Numbered from the stretch's first letter, positions 18,302-26,921 are shown. The stretch is 64,000 nucleotides of DNA from an uncultured Verrucomicrobiota bacterium (GCA_937996795.1 CALKUH010000050.1:1-64000); one strand, 5' to 3'. Made by a program: numbers and translations. Notes: a model not told the origin generated them from the sequence alone.

Positions 18302-19098
18302 ACAGGCTCTACGACGCGCACAATCACCTGCAGGATGAGCGGTTTGACGGGCGGCGCGGGGCGTTGGTGGACGCGGCGCGCGCGGCGGGCGTGGTCCGCA
18401 TGGTGGTCAACGGGTCGGGCGTGGACGACTGGCCCGCGGTCGCGGCCCTCGCGCAGCGCCATCCTGGTTTCGTGCAGCCGAGCTTCGGCGTGCATCCGTG
18501 GTACGTGCACGAGCAGCCCGCGGACTGGCCGGAGCGGTTGCGCGGGTGGCTGAAGGATTTTCCGGAAGCGGGCGTCGGCGAAATCGGATTGGACCGCTGG
18601 AAGCCGGGCCTGCCGTGGGACGGCCAGCCGGAGGCGTTCGAAGCGCAACTCCGCATCGCGGCGGAACTCGACCGCCCCGCGAGCATCCACTGCCTGCAGG
18701 CGTGGGGCCCGCTGGTGGAACAGTTGGAGCAGGCGCCGCGTCCCGCGCGCGGATTCCTGCTGCACAGCTACGGCGGGTCCGCCGACCTGCTCGCGCGGCT
18801 GTTGCCGCTCGGCGCGTATGTGTCGCTGCCGGGTTACTTCGCGCACGAACGGAAGGCGCGCCAGCGCGAGACCTTCCGCCGCGTGCCGGGCGAGCGCCTG
18901 TTGATCGAAACCGATGCGCCCGACCAGCTGCTGCCGCCGGAGCGCGTGACGCATCCGCTCGCCGACGGCGCCGGCCAGCCGCTGAACCACCCCGCGAACC
19001 TCGCCGCCGTGTACGCCTTCGCCGCCGAGTTGCTCGGCCGCCCGCTGCCGGACCTCGCCGCGCAGGTGGAAGTAAATTTCCAGCGTCTGTTCGGGTGA
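18298..19098 (+). CDS. TatD family metal-dependent hydrolase
   Basis: The 266-residue TIM-barrel metallohydrolase of the TatD/YcfH type probably acts as a nuclease or deoxyribonuclease. Metal ligands can be read as the DAHNH pair near the N-terminus, Glu in GEIGLD, His in SIHCLQ, His in LLHSYGG and Asp in IETDAPDQL, in the usual order and spacing. Translation is probably coupled to the upstream TauE-like gene through the ATGA overlap. The downstream tcdA gene runs towards it. The substrate is unknown. Confidence 0.88.
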   Translation: MNRLYDAHNHLQDERFDGRRGALVDAARAAGVVRMVVNGSGVDDWPAVAALAQRHPGFVQPSFGVHPWYVHEQPADWPERLRGWLKDFPEAGVGEIGLDRWKPGLPWDGQPEAFEAQLRIAAELDRPASIHCLQAWGPLVEQLEQAPRPARGFLLHSYGGSADLLARLLPLGAYVSLPGYFAHERKARQRETFRRVPGERLLIETDAPDQLLPPERVTHPLADGAGQPLNHPANLAAVYAFAAELLGRPLPDLAAQVEVNFQRLFG

Positions 19099-19144
19099 GG
19101 GGAGAAGATGTACCACGGAGACGTCTGCGCGGAAGGCTTCGTAG

Positions 19145-19924
19145 TTATTTCCCCTCCTCGCGCGCCAGCGTGCGCACCACGACACCGGCGGCGTGGAAGC
19201 CGAAGACGGCGGTGACGAAGACGGCGGAGCCGAGGCGGCCTTCGCACACCGGGCCGTCCGTGGCGTCGCCGATCGGCGACGCGGGTTCCGGCTCCGCGCA
19301 CACCTGCGCCTCGATCACCGGCTCGGGCGAGAACACGCACGGAATGCCCATCGGCTTGTTGCCGCGGCCGGGCAGGCCGTAGTGCTTGCGCAGTTTCTTG
19401 CGGACGAACATCAGCAGGCGATCGTGGTGCACGCGCGCGAGGTCCGCCACCTGCACCTGCGACGGGTCGAGCTTGCCCGCGGCGGCGCCGCAGCAGACGA
19501 CGGGAATCTTCCGCGCGAGGCAGTTCCCGATCAACGTCGCTTTCGCCATCACGCCATCCACGCAATCGACGACGAAATCGAACGGCTCGTCGAACGGCCT
19601 GGCCTCGTCGTTCCGGTGGAAGAATTCCGCGCGGACACGGACCTGGCAGTCGGGGTTGATCGCCGTGACGCGCGCGGCCATGACCTCCGCCTTCGGCCTG
19701 CCGACCGCGTCGAGCACGGCGTGGAGCTGGCGGTTCGTGTTCGACACGCAGACATCGTCGCCGTCCATCAGCGTCATCGCGCCGACGCCCGACCGCGCGA
19801 GCGCCTCGACGACCCACGACCCGACGCCGCCGAGCCCGACCACGAGCACCCGCGCCCGCGCGAGCCGCGCGAGGCCGCCGGGGCCGATCAGCCGCTCAAA
19901 TCCGGAGAAACGTGGGGGAATCAT
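19145..19924 (-). CDS. tcdA: tRNA threonylcarbamoyladenosine dehydratase
   Basis: This E1-like (ThiF/MoeB fold) enzyme cyclises t6A at position 37 of tRNAs to ct6A with ATP. In the 259-residue product the nucleotide loop is VLVVGLGGVGSWVVEALARS. DGDDVCVSNTNRQLHA and DFVVDCVDGVMAKATLI are signatures of the YgdL/TcdA branch and separate it from ThiF and MoeB. The ATG at 19924 begins MIPPRFSGFERLIG, which fits the family start (RFxGxxRLxG); an in-frame extension to 19969 adds unrelated residues. It is divergent from gcvT with 83 bp between. Confidence 0.9.
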   Translation of the reverse strand: MIPPRFSGFERLIGPGGLARLARARVLVVGLGGVGSWVVEALARSGVGAMTLMDGDDVCVSNTNRQLHAVLDAVGRPKAEVMAARVTAINPDCQVRVRAEFFHRNDEARPFDEPFDFVVDCVDGVMAKATLIGNCLARKIPVVCCGAAAGKLDPSQVQVADLARVHHDRLLMFVRKKLRKHYGLPGRGNKPMGIPCVFSPEPVIEAQVCAEPEPASPIGDATDGPVCEGRLGSAVFVTAVFGFHAAGVVVRTLAREEGK

Positions 19925-20007
19925 GGCCGCGGCAAGACAAGCGAATCCGGCGCTCGGTTGGCAAATCAAAATTGGAAAATGGCCCCGCCCTCCCCTACAC
20001 TCGATCC

Positions 20008-21087
20008 ATGCGCACTCCTCTCTACGATACCCACGTCGCCCTCAACGCCCGCATGGCCCCGTTCGGCGGGTGGGACATGCCGATCCAATACGAAGGCATC
20101 CTCGCGGAACACGCGTGGACGCGCACGCGCACGTCGGTGTTCGACATCTGCCACATGGGCGAATTCGAGTTGCGCGGACCGTCGGCCCAGGCGGACCTGG
20201 AGCGGCTGCTGACGCAGAACATCGCGACGATTGCGGTGGGCCAGGCGCGCTACGGCTACCTGCTGCGCGACGACGGCGGGTGCCTCGACGACCTGACGTG
20301 CTACCGGTTCGGCCCCGATCATTTCTGGCTGATCGTGAACGCCGCGACGTGCGCGGATGACGCGGCGTGGATCCGGGAGCGCTGCTCGGCCGGCACCCGC
20401 TTTGAGGACATTTCCCCGCGCATCGCGAAGCTCGACGTGCAGGGGCCGCGCGCGAAGGAGGATCTGGAGTCCGCGTTCGGTGTGAAGCTGCCGGACTTGA
20501 AATATTTCCGGTTCGCGCAGGTGGAGCTGGGCGGCGTGCCGGTGGTGTTGAGTCGCACGGGGTACACAGGCGAATTTGGGTATGAACTGTATTTCCCGAT
20601 GGAGCACGCGCTCGCGTTCTGGCAGCGGATCACGGCCGGCGGCGCGATCAAGCCCGCGGGGCTGGGCGCGCGCGACACATTGCGCCTGGAGGCGGGCTAT
20701 CCGCTCTACGGCCACGAGATGGGCCTCGAGCGCACGCCCGTCGCGGCGGCGCGCGGGTCGTTCATGGACTTCAAGAAGACGTTCATCGGCTCCGCTGCGT
20801 GTGTCCGCGATCGCGACGCCGGCTGCGCGCGCTACCTGTGCGGCATCCGCCTGAACGGCAAACGCGCCGCGCGCGCACACGACAAGGTCATGCAGGGGGA
20901 CCGCGTCGTCGGCGAGGTCACCAGCGGATCGCTGGCGCCCAGCTTGAACACCGCCGTGGCGCTGGCCTATGTGGACGCCGCGCTCACCGCGCCGGGTTCC
21001 GCGCTGGAGATCGACGTGCGCGGCACGCGCCTGCCGGGCGCCGTGGTGGCGCTGCCGTTCTACAAGGACGGCACCGCGCGTCGGTAA
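20008..21087 (+). CDS. gcvT: Aminomethyltransferase, glycine cleavage T protein
   Basis: The T protein moves the aminomethyl carbon of glycine to tetrahydrofolate and releases ammonia. At 359 residues it has normal length, starting MRTPLYDTHVALNARMAPFGGW. The family motifs SVFDICHMGE, GYTGEFGYELYF, GLGARDTLRLEAGYPLYGHE and GEVTSGSLAPSLN are all present. gcvH and gcvP are not in the window. I looked for a glycine riboswitch in the 83 bp upstream; the space is too short and no tandem aptamer is visible. The short gap to tcdA must hold both promoters. Confidence 0.94.
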   Translation: MRTPLYDTHVALNARMAPFGGWDMPIQYEGILAEHAWTRTRTSVFDICHMGEFELRGPSAQADLERLLTQNIATIAVGQARYGYLLRDDGGCLDDLTCYRFGPDHFWLIVNAATCADDAAWIRERCSAGTRFEDISPRIAKLDVQGPRAKEDLESAFGVKLPDLKYFRFAQVELGGVPVVLSRTGYTGEFGYELYFPMEHALAFWQRITAGGAIKPAGLGARDTLRLEAGYPLYGHEMGLERTPVAAARGSFMDFKKTFIGSAACVRDRDAGCARYLCGIRLNGKRAARAHDKVMQGDRVVGEVTSGSLAPSLNTAVALAYVDAALTAPGSALEIDVRGTRLPGAVVALPFYKDGTARR

Positions 21088-21102
21088 CGGCCGCGCACCG
21101 CG

Positions 21103-22038
21103 CTACTGTTTGCTCGCGCTGAAGGAGCCCGAGTAGGTCACGGCGCCGGCGGCGGAGGTGGCGCTGCCGGAGATCTGGCCGAAGACGTTGTTGTTCACCC
21201 AGGACCCGTTGTAGGTGATGACGCCGTTCGTGCCGCCGCCGCTGACCTGCGCGGTGAAGGTGAACTGGTTGTTATTCAGCGGCGAGGTGAGCTGCTGGCC
21301 GGGGCGGATCGTGTCGCTGAAGACCACCTGGTTGGCGCCGATCAGGAGCGTAAACGATTCGCCGTCGCAGGTCGTGGGCTGGCCTTCGGGCGAGGTGCAG
21401 GTGGTGACCGTTCCGGCATAGGTCCCCGGCGCATTCGTGGAGGAATCGCCGCCGCCCCCTCCTCCGCCATTGTCATCGTCATCGCCGCCACCACCCCCGC
21501 CGCCGCTTTCGGAAATTGCATAGGCGCCGCCCAGCACGAGGACCGCGCCGCCGGCGACGAGGGCGGGTGTTTTCCATGACGCCTCACCGCTGCTCGAATC
21601 GGAAACGGGAATCACCGGCGCGGGGCCGGCGGGCGCGGGCGGTGGCGGGCTCGCGGCCACCGGGCGTTCGGACGGGCGCGGCTCGCGGAACTTCACCTCG
21701 TACCACGGCGTCTCGACCAGCGCGCCGTCGGCGTCCTGCGCCTCAATGTAGTACGAGACGCTTTCCACGCCGCCGAGCAGGTTGGCCTCGATCGTGCCGA
21801 CATAGAACCCGAGGCCGGTGCTTTTCATCGACACGCGGAACGGCGCGGCGTCGCGGAAGAGCGCGTAGTAGAGCGTGACCGACTGGGGCGTTGACGCGCC
21901 CGTGATCTTGGCCTTCATCGTCAGCGGTTGCCCCTTGAGCGCGAACGGAATCGGGTCGTGGGTGATGACGAGGCTCGCGGCGTGGGCGGATGACGCGAGC
22001 GCGCAGGCCAGCGAAAGAGCGCAAATCAGCAAACGCAT
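21103..22038 (-). CDS. Secreted protein with central membrane helix and Gly/Asp linker
   Basis: I do not recognise this 311-residue protein. It has a signal peptide (1-20), a beta-rich domain (21-120), a Pro-rich stretch (122-145), a hydrophobic helix (157-176), a run of Gly and Asp (179-200) and a second beta-rich domain (205-311) rich in Asn, Gly and Thr. The order suggests two extracytoplasmic beta domains joined by a helix and a flexible, acidic linker. The run of GGN codons gives a local simple-sequence tract (about 21440-21510) that could change length by slippage. It converges with gcvT. Confidence 0.55.
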   Translation of the reverse strand: MRLLICALSLACALASSAHAASLVITHDPIPFALKGQPLTMKAKITGASTPQSVTLYYALFRDAAPFRVSMKSTGLGFYVGTIEANLLGGVESVSYYIEAQDADGALVETPWYEVKFREPRPSERPVAASPPPPAPAGPAPVIPVSDSSSGEASWKTPALVAGGAVLVLGGAYAISESGGGGGGGDDDDNGGGGGGGDSSTNAPGTYAGTVTTCTSPEGQPTTCDGESFTLLIGANQVVFSDTIRPGQQLTSPLNNNQFTFTAQVSGGGTNGVITYNGSWVNNNVFGQISGSATSAAGAVTYSGSFSASKQ

Positions 22039-22146
22039 GAGGGAACCTTTCGGATGAATACGCGCTACTCTGTGCCAGATTCGCGCGCGGATGCCAGCGG
22101 AAAGAGGAAGCGGGAGTGTTCTTCAACCTAGAGTTCAGAATCGGAC

Positions 22147-22269
22147 GACAGGATTAACGGGATGAACAGGATGGGGTTGCGTCGGAATGGGCGTTCGCCA
22201 CGCGCGTGAAGCCTGCGCACGATACAACCGGTTCCGCGTCAATCCCGTATATCCTGCCCATCCTGTCAA
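22147..22269. repeat. CAGGAT inverted repeat
   Basis: GACAGGATTAACGGGATGAA followed by CAGGATGG (22147-22174) faces TCAATCCCGTATATCCTGCC followed by CATCCTGTCAA (22239-22269). Both are built from the same 9-10 bp words (CAGGAT, CGGGAT) in opposite orientation. The repeat fills most of the 247-bp gap between the TMTC-like gene and the 311-residue secreted protein gene. Such CAGGATTAAC tracts are common dispersed repeats in environmental genomes. No gene is seen in this gap. Confidence 0.6.
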
Positions 22270-22285
22270 AATGCTCCTTTTATGC

Positions 22286-23833
22286 TCAGAAGCGCCCCAA
22301 CGGGTCGCGGCGCCGGGCCTGTTCGGCGGCATGCAGCGCCTCCTCGCGGCGGCCGGCGAGTTCAAGGGCGACGGCGAGGTTGGCCCAGGCCTCGGCCTTG
22401 TCCGGACGCCGCGTGACGGCGGCTTGCAGGCGCGTGATCGCGGCGCCGGTGTCGCCGCGGCGACCGTCCATGACGGCGAGGTTCACCAGGGCGGTGACAT
22501 CCTGCGGGTTGAGTTCGTCGGCGCGGGCGAGAAGCTGCGCGGCGATGTCGTCCGCGCCATCGGCGAGCGCGTCAAGGCCGAGCCCGACGTGGGCGCGCGC
22601 GCTGTGCGGTTCCACTTTGAAGGTGGACGCCCACAGGGCGCCGTCGCTGCGCCAGTCCGGCAGCCGCAGCTGGTGCAGCAGCAGGAACGTCACGACCAGC
22701 GCCGCGAGGCCGCGCCGCACGACGCGGTCGCCCATCGGCATTGCCGCGGGCAGCAGGGCGAAGCCGGCGATCAGCGCGTAGGCGTAGCGGTCGGCCATCG
22801 GGTTGTGCAGCGGGATGAGATTCGACACCGGCGCGAACGCGATGAGCAGCCAGCCGAGCCCGAGCGCGGCGAGCGGCTGGCGCGCGCGCAGGAAGAACGC
22901 CAGCCCGGGCGTGGCGAGGGTGACGATGACACCTGCGAGGAAACGCGGGTCGAACGCGCCGGACACCGGCGCGACGATACGGTCCGCGCAGAGCGGCCAC
23001 GGCGCGACAAGCAGCTTGGCGTAGTGCGCGAACAGCCAGGGCGCGGTCCACACGGTCTCCGCGCCGCGCAGCGAGAGCCCGTTCCACACCTCGCTGCCCA
23101 GCGCCTGCGGCGCGCGCGCGGCGAACAGCCAGGCGAGCCAGCCCAGCGCGACGAGCGGCAACAGGGCGTAGCCGATCGCGCCGCCCTTCGTCGCGGGGCG
23201 CTCGCGCGGGAAGCACCAGCAGATCCAGCCGATGAGGACCGGCAGCACGGCGGCGCTTTCCTTCGCGCCCAGCGCGAACAGCAGCGCGAGGACCTGGAGT
23301 GGCGCGCGCACGAGCGTGCGGCGGATCGGCATGGCCGCGAGCGCGACGCACATCCAGAACAGCGACAGCGTGTCCTCGCGATAGGACGGCAGTTGCACGG
23401 CTTCGAGCCCGAGCGGGTGGATCGCGAACAGCGCCGCCGCGACCAGCGCGCGCCCGCGCGCCGACGGGTCGCCGTGCCGCCGCAACACCCCGCGCAGCCA
23501 GCCGAACAGCAACAGCGTGCACCCGGCGTGCAGCGCGAGGTTCGTGAGGCGGAAGTGCCACGCCTCGCGCGCGCCCCACGCGCGGTCCAGCAGGACGGAG
23601 GCGAGCAGCGCCGGCCGCTGCCCGTCGAGCACCACCGGATCGCGCACCGTCTGCAACGTCAACACGCGCGCCCACGCATCCGGCGCGGCAAGAAACGCAT
23701 TCTCCTTCAGCGCCCCGTGGTCGTCATAGACAAACCCATAAAACAGCCCCGGAAGATACGGAACGATCGCGAGCAGCAACAGCGCCACCACCGACAGGCC
23801 GCCCGGCGCGCGTCTGGGGGTCTCGGATGGCAT
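22286..23833 (-). CDS. TMTC-like multi-pass membrane protein with TPR tail
   Basis: The 515-residue protein has about 9-11 transmembrane helices (about 15-375) and two to three tetratricopeptide repeats at the C-terminus (from about 400, e.g. AHVGLGLDALADGADDIAAQ). Near the N-terminus FVYDDHGALKEN gives the luminal Asp-Asp pair typical of GT-C/TMTC-like sugar transferases, and HPMADRYAY-like residues (HNPMADRYAYAL) match the family. It is probably a lipid-linked-sugar-dependent glycosyltransferase. It follows era by only 3 bp and so is the third gene of a beta-CASP nuclease-era-TMTC unit. Confidence 0.8.
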   Translation of the reverse strand: MPSETPRRAPGGLSVVALLLLAIVPYLPGLFYGFVYDDHGALKENAFLAAPDAWARVLTLQTVRDPVVLDGQRPALLASVLLDRAWGAREAWHFRLTNLALHAGCTLLLFGWLRGVLRRHGDPSARGRALVAAALFAIHPLGLEAVQLPSYREDTLSLFWMCVALAAMPIRRTLVRAPLQVLALLFALGAKESAAVLPVLIGWICWCFPRERPATKGGAIGYALLPLVALGWLAWLFAARAPQALGSEVWNGLSLRGAETVWTAPWLFAHYAKLLVAPWPLCADRIVAPVSGAFDPRFLAGVIVTLATPGLAFFLRARQPLAALGLGWLLIAFAPVSNLIPLHNPMADRYAYALIAGFALLPAAMPMGDRVVRRGLAALVVTFLLLHQLRLPDWRSDGALWASTFKVEPHSARAHVGLGLDALADGADDIAAQLLARADELNPQDVTALVNLAVMDGRRGDTGAAITRLQAAVTRRPDKAEAWANLAVALELAGRREEALHAAEQARRRDPLGRF

Positions 23834-23836
23834 GGA

Positions 23837-24763
23837 CTACCGCACGTAGCCGAATTTTTTCAGGAGCCAGAAGTTGCGGTCCCACTTGGGTTCGACCTTC
23901 ACCCAGAGTTTGACGCGGACGGGTTTGCCGAACCAGGTGGCGAGTTCGCCTTCGGAGGAGCGTGTCACCTTGCGCAGCAATCGGCCTTTTTCGCCGATGA
24001 CGATGCCTTTTTGGGAGAATTTCTGGACGTAGATCGTGGCCTGCACGCTCCACGGCTCCGTCGTGTCGTCGAGCTCCTCGACGGACACGGCGATCGCGTG
24101 CGGCAACTCCTCGCGCAGCACGCCGAAGAGTTTTTCGCGGATGACGTCGGCGATGGCCAGCTTGCGGGGATAATCCGTGAGCACGTCCTCGGGGAACAGC
24201 AGCGGGCCTTCCGGCACCTGCGCGAAGAGCGTGGCGGTCAGCGCGTCGAGCCCCTCGCCTTTCTCCGCCGAGGCCTCCAGCCACACCGGGTCGGGCCGTT
24301 CCACCGCGTCGGCCGGGCGCTGGGCGGGCCACGCCTCGCGCAGCGCGGCGGCGCAGGCGCCGCCGAGGTCCATCTTGTTCAACACGGCGACGACGGGCAG
24401 CGTCTCGCGCTGCAATTTCTTCATCCAGCCGAGGTCCTCGTCGCGCGGCGGCTGGCTCGCGTCGAGCACGAGCAGCGCGACGTCGGCGCCCTCCGCCGCG
24501 CCGCGCGCCATCTGGTTCATCACGCGTCCGAGATCGCCCACGGCCTTGTGCACGCCGGGCGTGTCGTGGAACACGAGCTGGCCGCGCGGTTCGGTGAGGA
24601 TGCCGCGCACGACGTTGCGTGTCGTCTGCGCGACGGGCGAGACGATGCTCACCTTTTCGCCGAGGATCGCGTTCAGCAGCGACGACTTGCCGACATTCGC
24701 GCGGCCGACCAGCGCGATGATGCCGGCGCGGGACTGCGTTGCGGGTTCGGGGGTATCGCTCAC
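23837..24763 (-). CDS. era: GTPase Era
   Basis: Era binds the 3' end of 16S rRNA and helps 30S subunit maturation. The 308-residue product has a GTPase domain with G1 GRANVGKSS, G3 DTPG and G4 NKMD, and a C-terminal KH domain including VIGEKGRLLRKV. The start is a GTG at 24763 that overlaps the stop of the upstream nuclease gene (GTGA, 24760-24763), with GGTGGAG ahead of it; longer in-frame extensions would run through that gene. Overlap means coupled translation with a predicted RNase, fitting a joint role in RNA processing. Confidence 0.95.
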   Translation of the reverse strand: MSDTPEPATQSRAGIIALVGRANVGKSSLLNAILGEKVSIVSPVAQTTRNVVRGILTEPRGQLVFHDTPGVHKAVGDLGRVMNQMARGAAEGADVALLVLDASQPPRDEDLGWMKKLQRETLPVVAVLNKMDLGGACAAALREAWPAQRPADAVERPDPVWLEASAEKGEGLDALTATLFAQVPEGPLLFPEDVLTDYPRKLAIADVIREKLFGVLREELPHAIAVSVEELDDTTEPWSVQATIYVQKFSQKGIVIGEKGRLLRKVTRSSEGELATWFGKPVRVKLWVKVEPKWDRNFWLLKKFGYVR

Positions 24764-26145
24764 AGCTCCACCTCGTCGCCCTGTTTGGGCAGGAACACCT
24801 GCGCGTGGCCGTCGCCGCGCAGCCGCTCCGCGAGCGCCTCGCGCTGGTCGGATTCGCCGTGCACGAGGAATATCCGTTTGGGTTGCGCCTTGCGCGCATA
24901 GCGCGCGAGGTCGTCGATGTCGGCGTGTCCGCTGAACGCGTTCAGCGTGGCCACCTCCGCGCGCAATGTGAAGAGATCGCCGAAGATGCGGACCTGCGCG
25001 ACCCCCTCCTGCAGGCGGCGCCCGAGCGTGTAGGACGCCTGATAGCCGACGAGCACGATGCTGTTGGCCTTGTTTTCGATGCCGTGTTTCAGGTGGTGCA
25101 GGATGCGGCCGTGTTCGCACATGCCGGAGGCGGCGATGACGATGCACGGTTTGTCCGACGCCGTGATGGCCTTCGAGTCGTTCACGGTGATCGACGGGTG
25201 GACCCACGGCGGGCAGGTCAGGCAGCCCATCGCCGCGTAGAGTTTTTTGCCGCCTTCATCGAGGTATTCCTGGTGCTGGTCGAACACCTCCGCAACGGCG
25301 TTCGCCATCGGGCTGTCGACGTAGATCGGGACCTGCGGGAGACGGCCCTGCAGGATCAGGCTGTTGAGGTGGTAGATGAGTTCCTGCGCGCGTTCGAGGG
25401 CGAAGGACGGGATGAGCACCTTGCCGCCGCGCGCGAGGGTGCGTTTCGCGATGTCGCACAACTGCTGGTCGGCCATCGCCGCGTCGTCGTGCCGGCGGTT
25501 GCCGTAGGTCGATTCGAGCACGAGCACGTCCACGGGGTCCATGAACTCCGGGTCGCGGATCAGCGGGAGGCCGAAGCGGCCGAGGTCCACGGCATACCCG
25601 ACGCGCGCGGAGCGGCCGCCTTCCTCCAGGTCGAACACGGTCAGGGCGGAGCCGAGGATGTGGCCGGCGTCGAGATCGGTGAAGGCGACGCCGGGCGCGA
25701 GTTCGATGCGCTGGCGGTAGTCGTGTCCGCGGAGGAGCCGGATCGCGCGTTCCGCGTCGGCGCGCGAGTAGAGCGGGACCACGGGCGGCAGGCCGCGCCG
25801 GTTGGTCTTTTGGTTCAGGTATGCGGCGTCCGCCTCCTGGATGAACGCGGAGTCGCGCAGCATGATCGGGGCGAGCGCGGTCGTGGCGCGCGTGGCGAGG
25901 ATCGGGCCGGCGTAGCCCTGCGCCGCCCACCAGGGCAGGCGTCCGCAGTGGTCGATGTGCGCGTGGGAGAGCAGCGTGTGCTGGATCGACGCCGGGTCCA
26001 CGGCGCGCGCGCGGTTGAGCGCCTCGGATTCCGCGCGGCGTCCCTGGAAGAGCCCGCAATCGCGCAGGACGCGGCAGCCCGCGGCCTCGATGAGGTGCAT
26101 TGAGCCGGTGACCGTGTCGGTTCCGCCGAGGAATTGTAAGCGCAT
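24760..26145 (-). CDS. Beta-CASP metallo-beta-lactamase-fold RNase
   Basis: The 461-residue zinc nuclease belongs to the CPSF73/Ysh1-like group. The metal motif HAHIDH lies at 61-66. Further ligands are in the DAGHILGSA segment and the Asp of YAVDLGRFG. The beta-CASP domain follows, with SFALERAQEL and ASGMCEHGRILHHL, and the C-terminal RMMBL part has FSGHADIDDL and FLVHGE. It is likely an endo- or exoribonuclease acting on mRNA or rRNA in the cytoplasm. It is the first gene of the unit with era; heptad repeats lie just upstream of its start. Confidence 0.9.
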   Translation of the reverse strand: MRLQFLGGTDTVTGSMHLIEAAGCRVLRDCGLFQGRRAESEALNRARAVDPASIQHTLLSHAHIDHCGRLPWWAAQGYAGPILATRATTALAPIMLRDSAFIQEADAAYLNQKTNRRGLPPVVPLYSRADAERAIRLLRGHDYRQRIELAPGVAFTDLDAGHILGSALTVFDLEEGGRSARVGYAVDLGRFGLPLIRDPEFMDPVDVLVLESTYGNRRHDDAAMADQQLCDIAKRTLARGGKVLIPSFALERAQELIYHLNSLILQGRLPQVPIYVDSPMANAVAEVFDQHQEYLDEGGKKLYAAMGCLTCPPWVHPSITVNDSKAITASDKPCIVIAASGMCEHGRILHHLKHGIENKANSIVLVGYQASYTLGRRLQEGVAQVRIFGDLFTLRAEVATLNAFSGHADIDDLARYARKAQPKRIFLVHGESDQREALAERLRGDGHAQVFLPKQGDEVEL

Positions 26146-26167
26146 CGTGATAGAGTTTCGGGTTAAC

Positions 26168-26205
26168 AGTGACCAGTGACCAGTGACCAGTGACCAGTGA
26201 CCAGT
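26168..26205. repeat. Five tandem AGTGACC heptads
   Basis: AGTGACC is repeated five times without error (26168-26202) and followed by a partial AGT. The tract lies in the 86-bp gap between two divergent genes (the beta-CASP RNase and the DNA glycosylase), where their promoters should be. It is the cleanest member of the repeat family also found at 6526-6565 and 11173-11244, and such perfect short tandem units can change copy number by slippage. Confidence 0.85.
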
Positions 26206-26231
26206 AAACTAGTGCGGAGAGTGTAGCGACG

Positions 26232-26921
26232 ATGGGACAGCGTGGCCATGTGAAACCGCCGGTGCGCGCGGTGTATCGCGCGTTGCACCGCCATTTCGGG
26301 CCGCAGCGGTGGTGGCCCGCGCGGACGCGGTTCGAGATGATGGTGGGCGCGATCCTGACGCAGAACACGGCGTGGACGAACGTCGAGCGGGCGATCGCGG
26401 AGCTGCGCCGGCGCCGCGTGCTGACGCCGCGCGCGCTGCACGATGTGCCGCCGGCGACGCTCGCGGGGTGGATCCGTCCCGCGGGCACGCCCACCGTGAA
26501 GGCCCGCCGGCTTCGCGCGTTCACGACGTGGGTGATGGAGGCGCACGGCGGTTCGCTGGCCCGTGCCCTCCGCGCGCCGGCGGCGGAGTTGCGCCGCGCG
26601 CTGCTGTCGATCCACGGCATCGGCCCGGAGACGGCGGACTGCATGGTGCTGTATGCGGCGCGCCGCCCGGTGTTCGTGGTCGATGCCTACACACGCCGTT
26701 TTTTGCACCGGCACGGATGGCTCGCGGGCGCGCCGTCGTATGACGACGTGGCGGCGCTTTTCACGCGGGCGTTGCCGGCGGACGCCGCGTTGTATAATGA
26801 ATACCACGCGCTGATTGTCGCGCTCGGGAAATCGTATTGCCGGGCGACGCCGCGGTGCGGGGAATGCCCGTTGGGGCGATGGGGGCGGGTGGAGGAAGGG
26901 ACGAGGGCGAGGCACGAGTGA
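26232..26921 (+). CDS. Endonuclease III-related DNA glycosylase
   Basis: The 229-residue helix-hairpin-helix glycosylase belongs to the MagIII/Pdg-like branch: GAILTQNTAWTNVE and IHGIGPETADCMVLYA are its signatures, with catalytic Asp151 in VVDAYTRR. Where endonuclease III has its lyase lysine, this protein has Glu133 (GPETA), as expected for a monofunctional glycosylase. The cluster loop keeps three cysteines (203, 209, 212) and lacks the fourth, so an intact [4Fe-4S] cluster is doubtful. The damaged base it removes is unknown. Its stop codon overlaps the GTG start of the next gene (26918-26921). Confidence 0.88.
   Translation: MGQRGHVKPPVRAVYRALHRHFGPQRWWPARTRFEMMVGAILTQNTAWTNVERAIAELRRRRVLTPRALHDVPPATLAGWIRPAGTPTVKARRLRAFTTWVMEAHGGSLARALRAPAAELRRALLSIHGIGPETADCMVLYAARRPVFVVDAYTRRFLHRHGWLAGAPSYDDVAALFTRALPADAALYNEYHALIVALGKSYCRATPRCGECPLGRWGRVEEGTRARHE

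Noticed and set aside
19925..20007. Glycine riboswitch ahead of gcvT
   Set aside because: Only 83 bp are available, too short for the usual tandem aptamer, and no matching core is seen.
21440..21510. Assembly error in the Gly/Asp repeat tract
   Set aside because: The frame stays open on both sides with sensible domains and the tract length is not suspicious, so I treat it as real, although length should be checked in raw reads.
22187..24901. A frame of about 900 codons antisense to the TMTC-like and era genes
   Set aside because: Same GC artefact: the product is made of Arg, Gln, His and Glu strings, and both minus-strand genes are clear.
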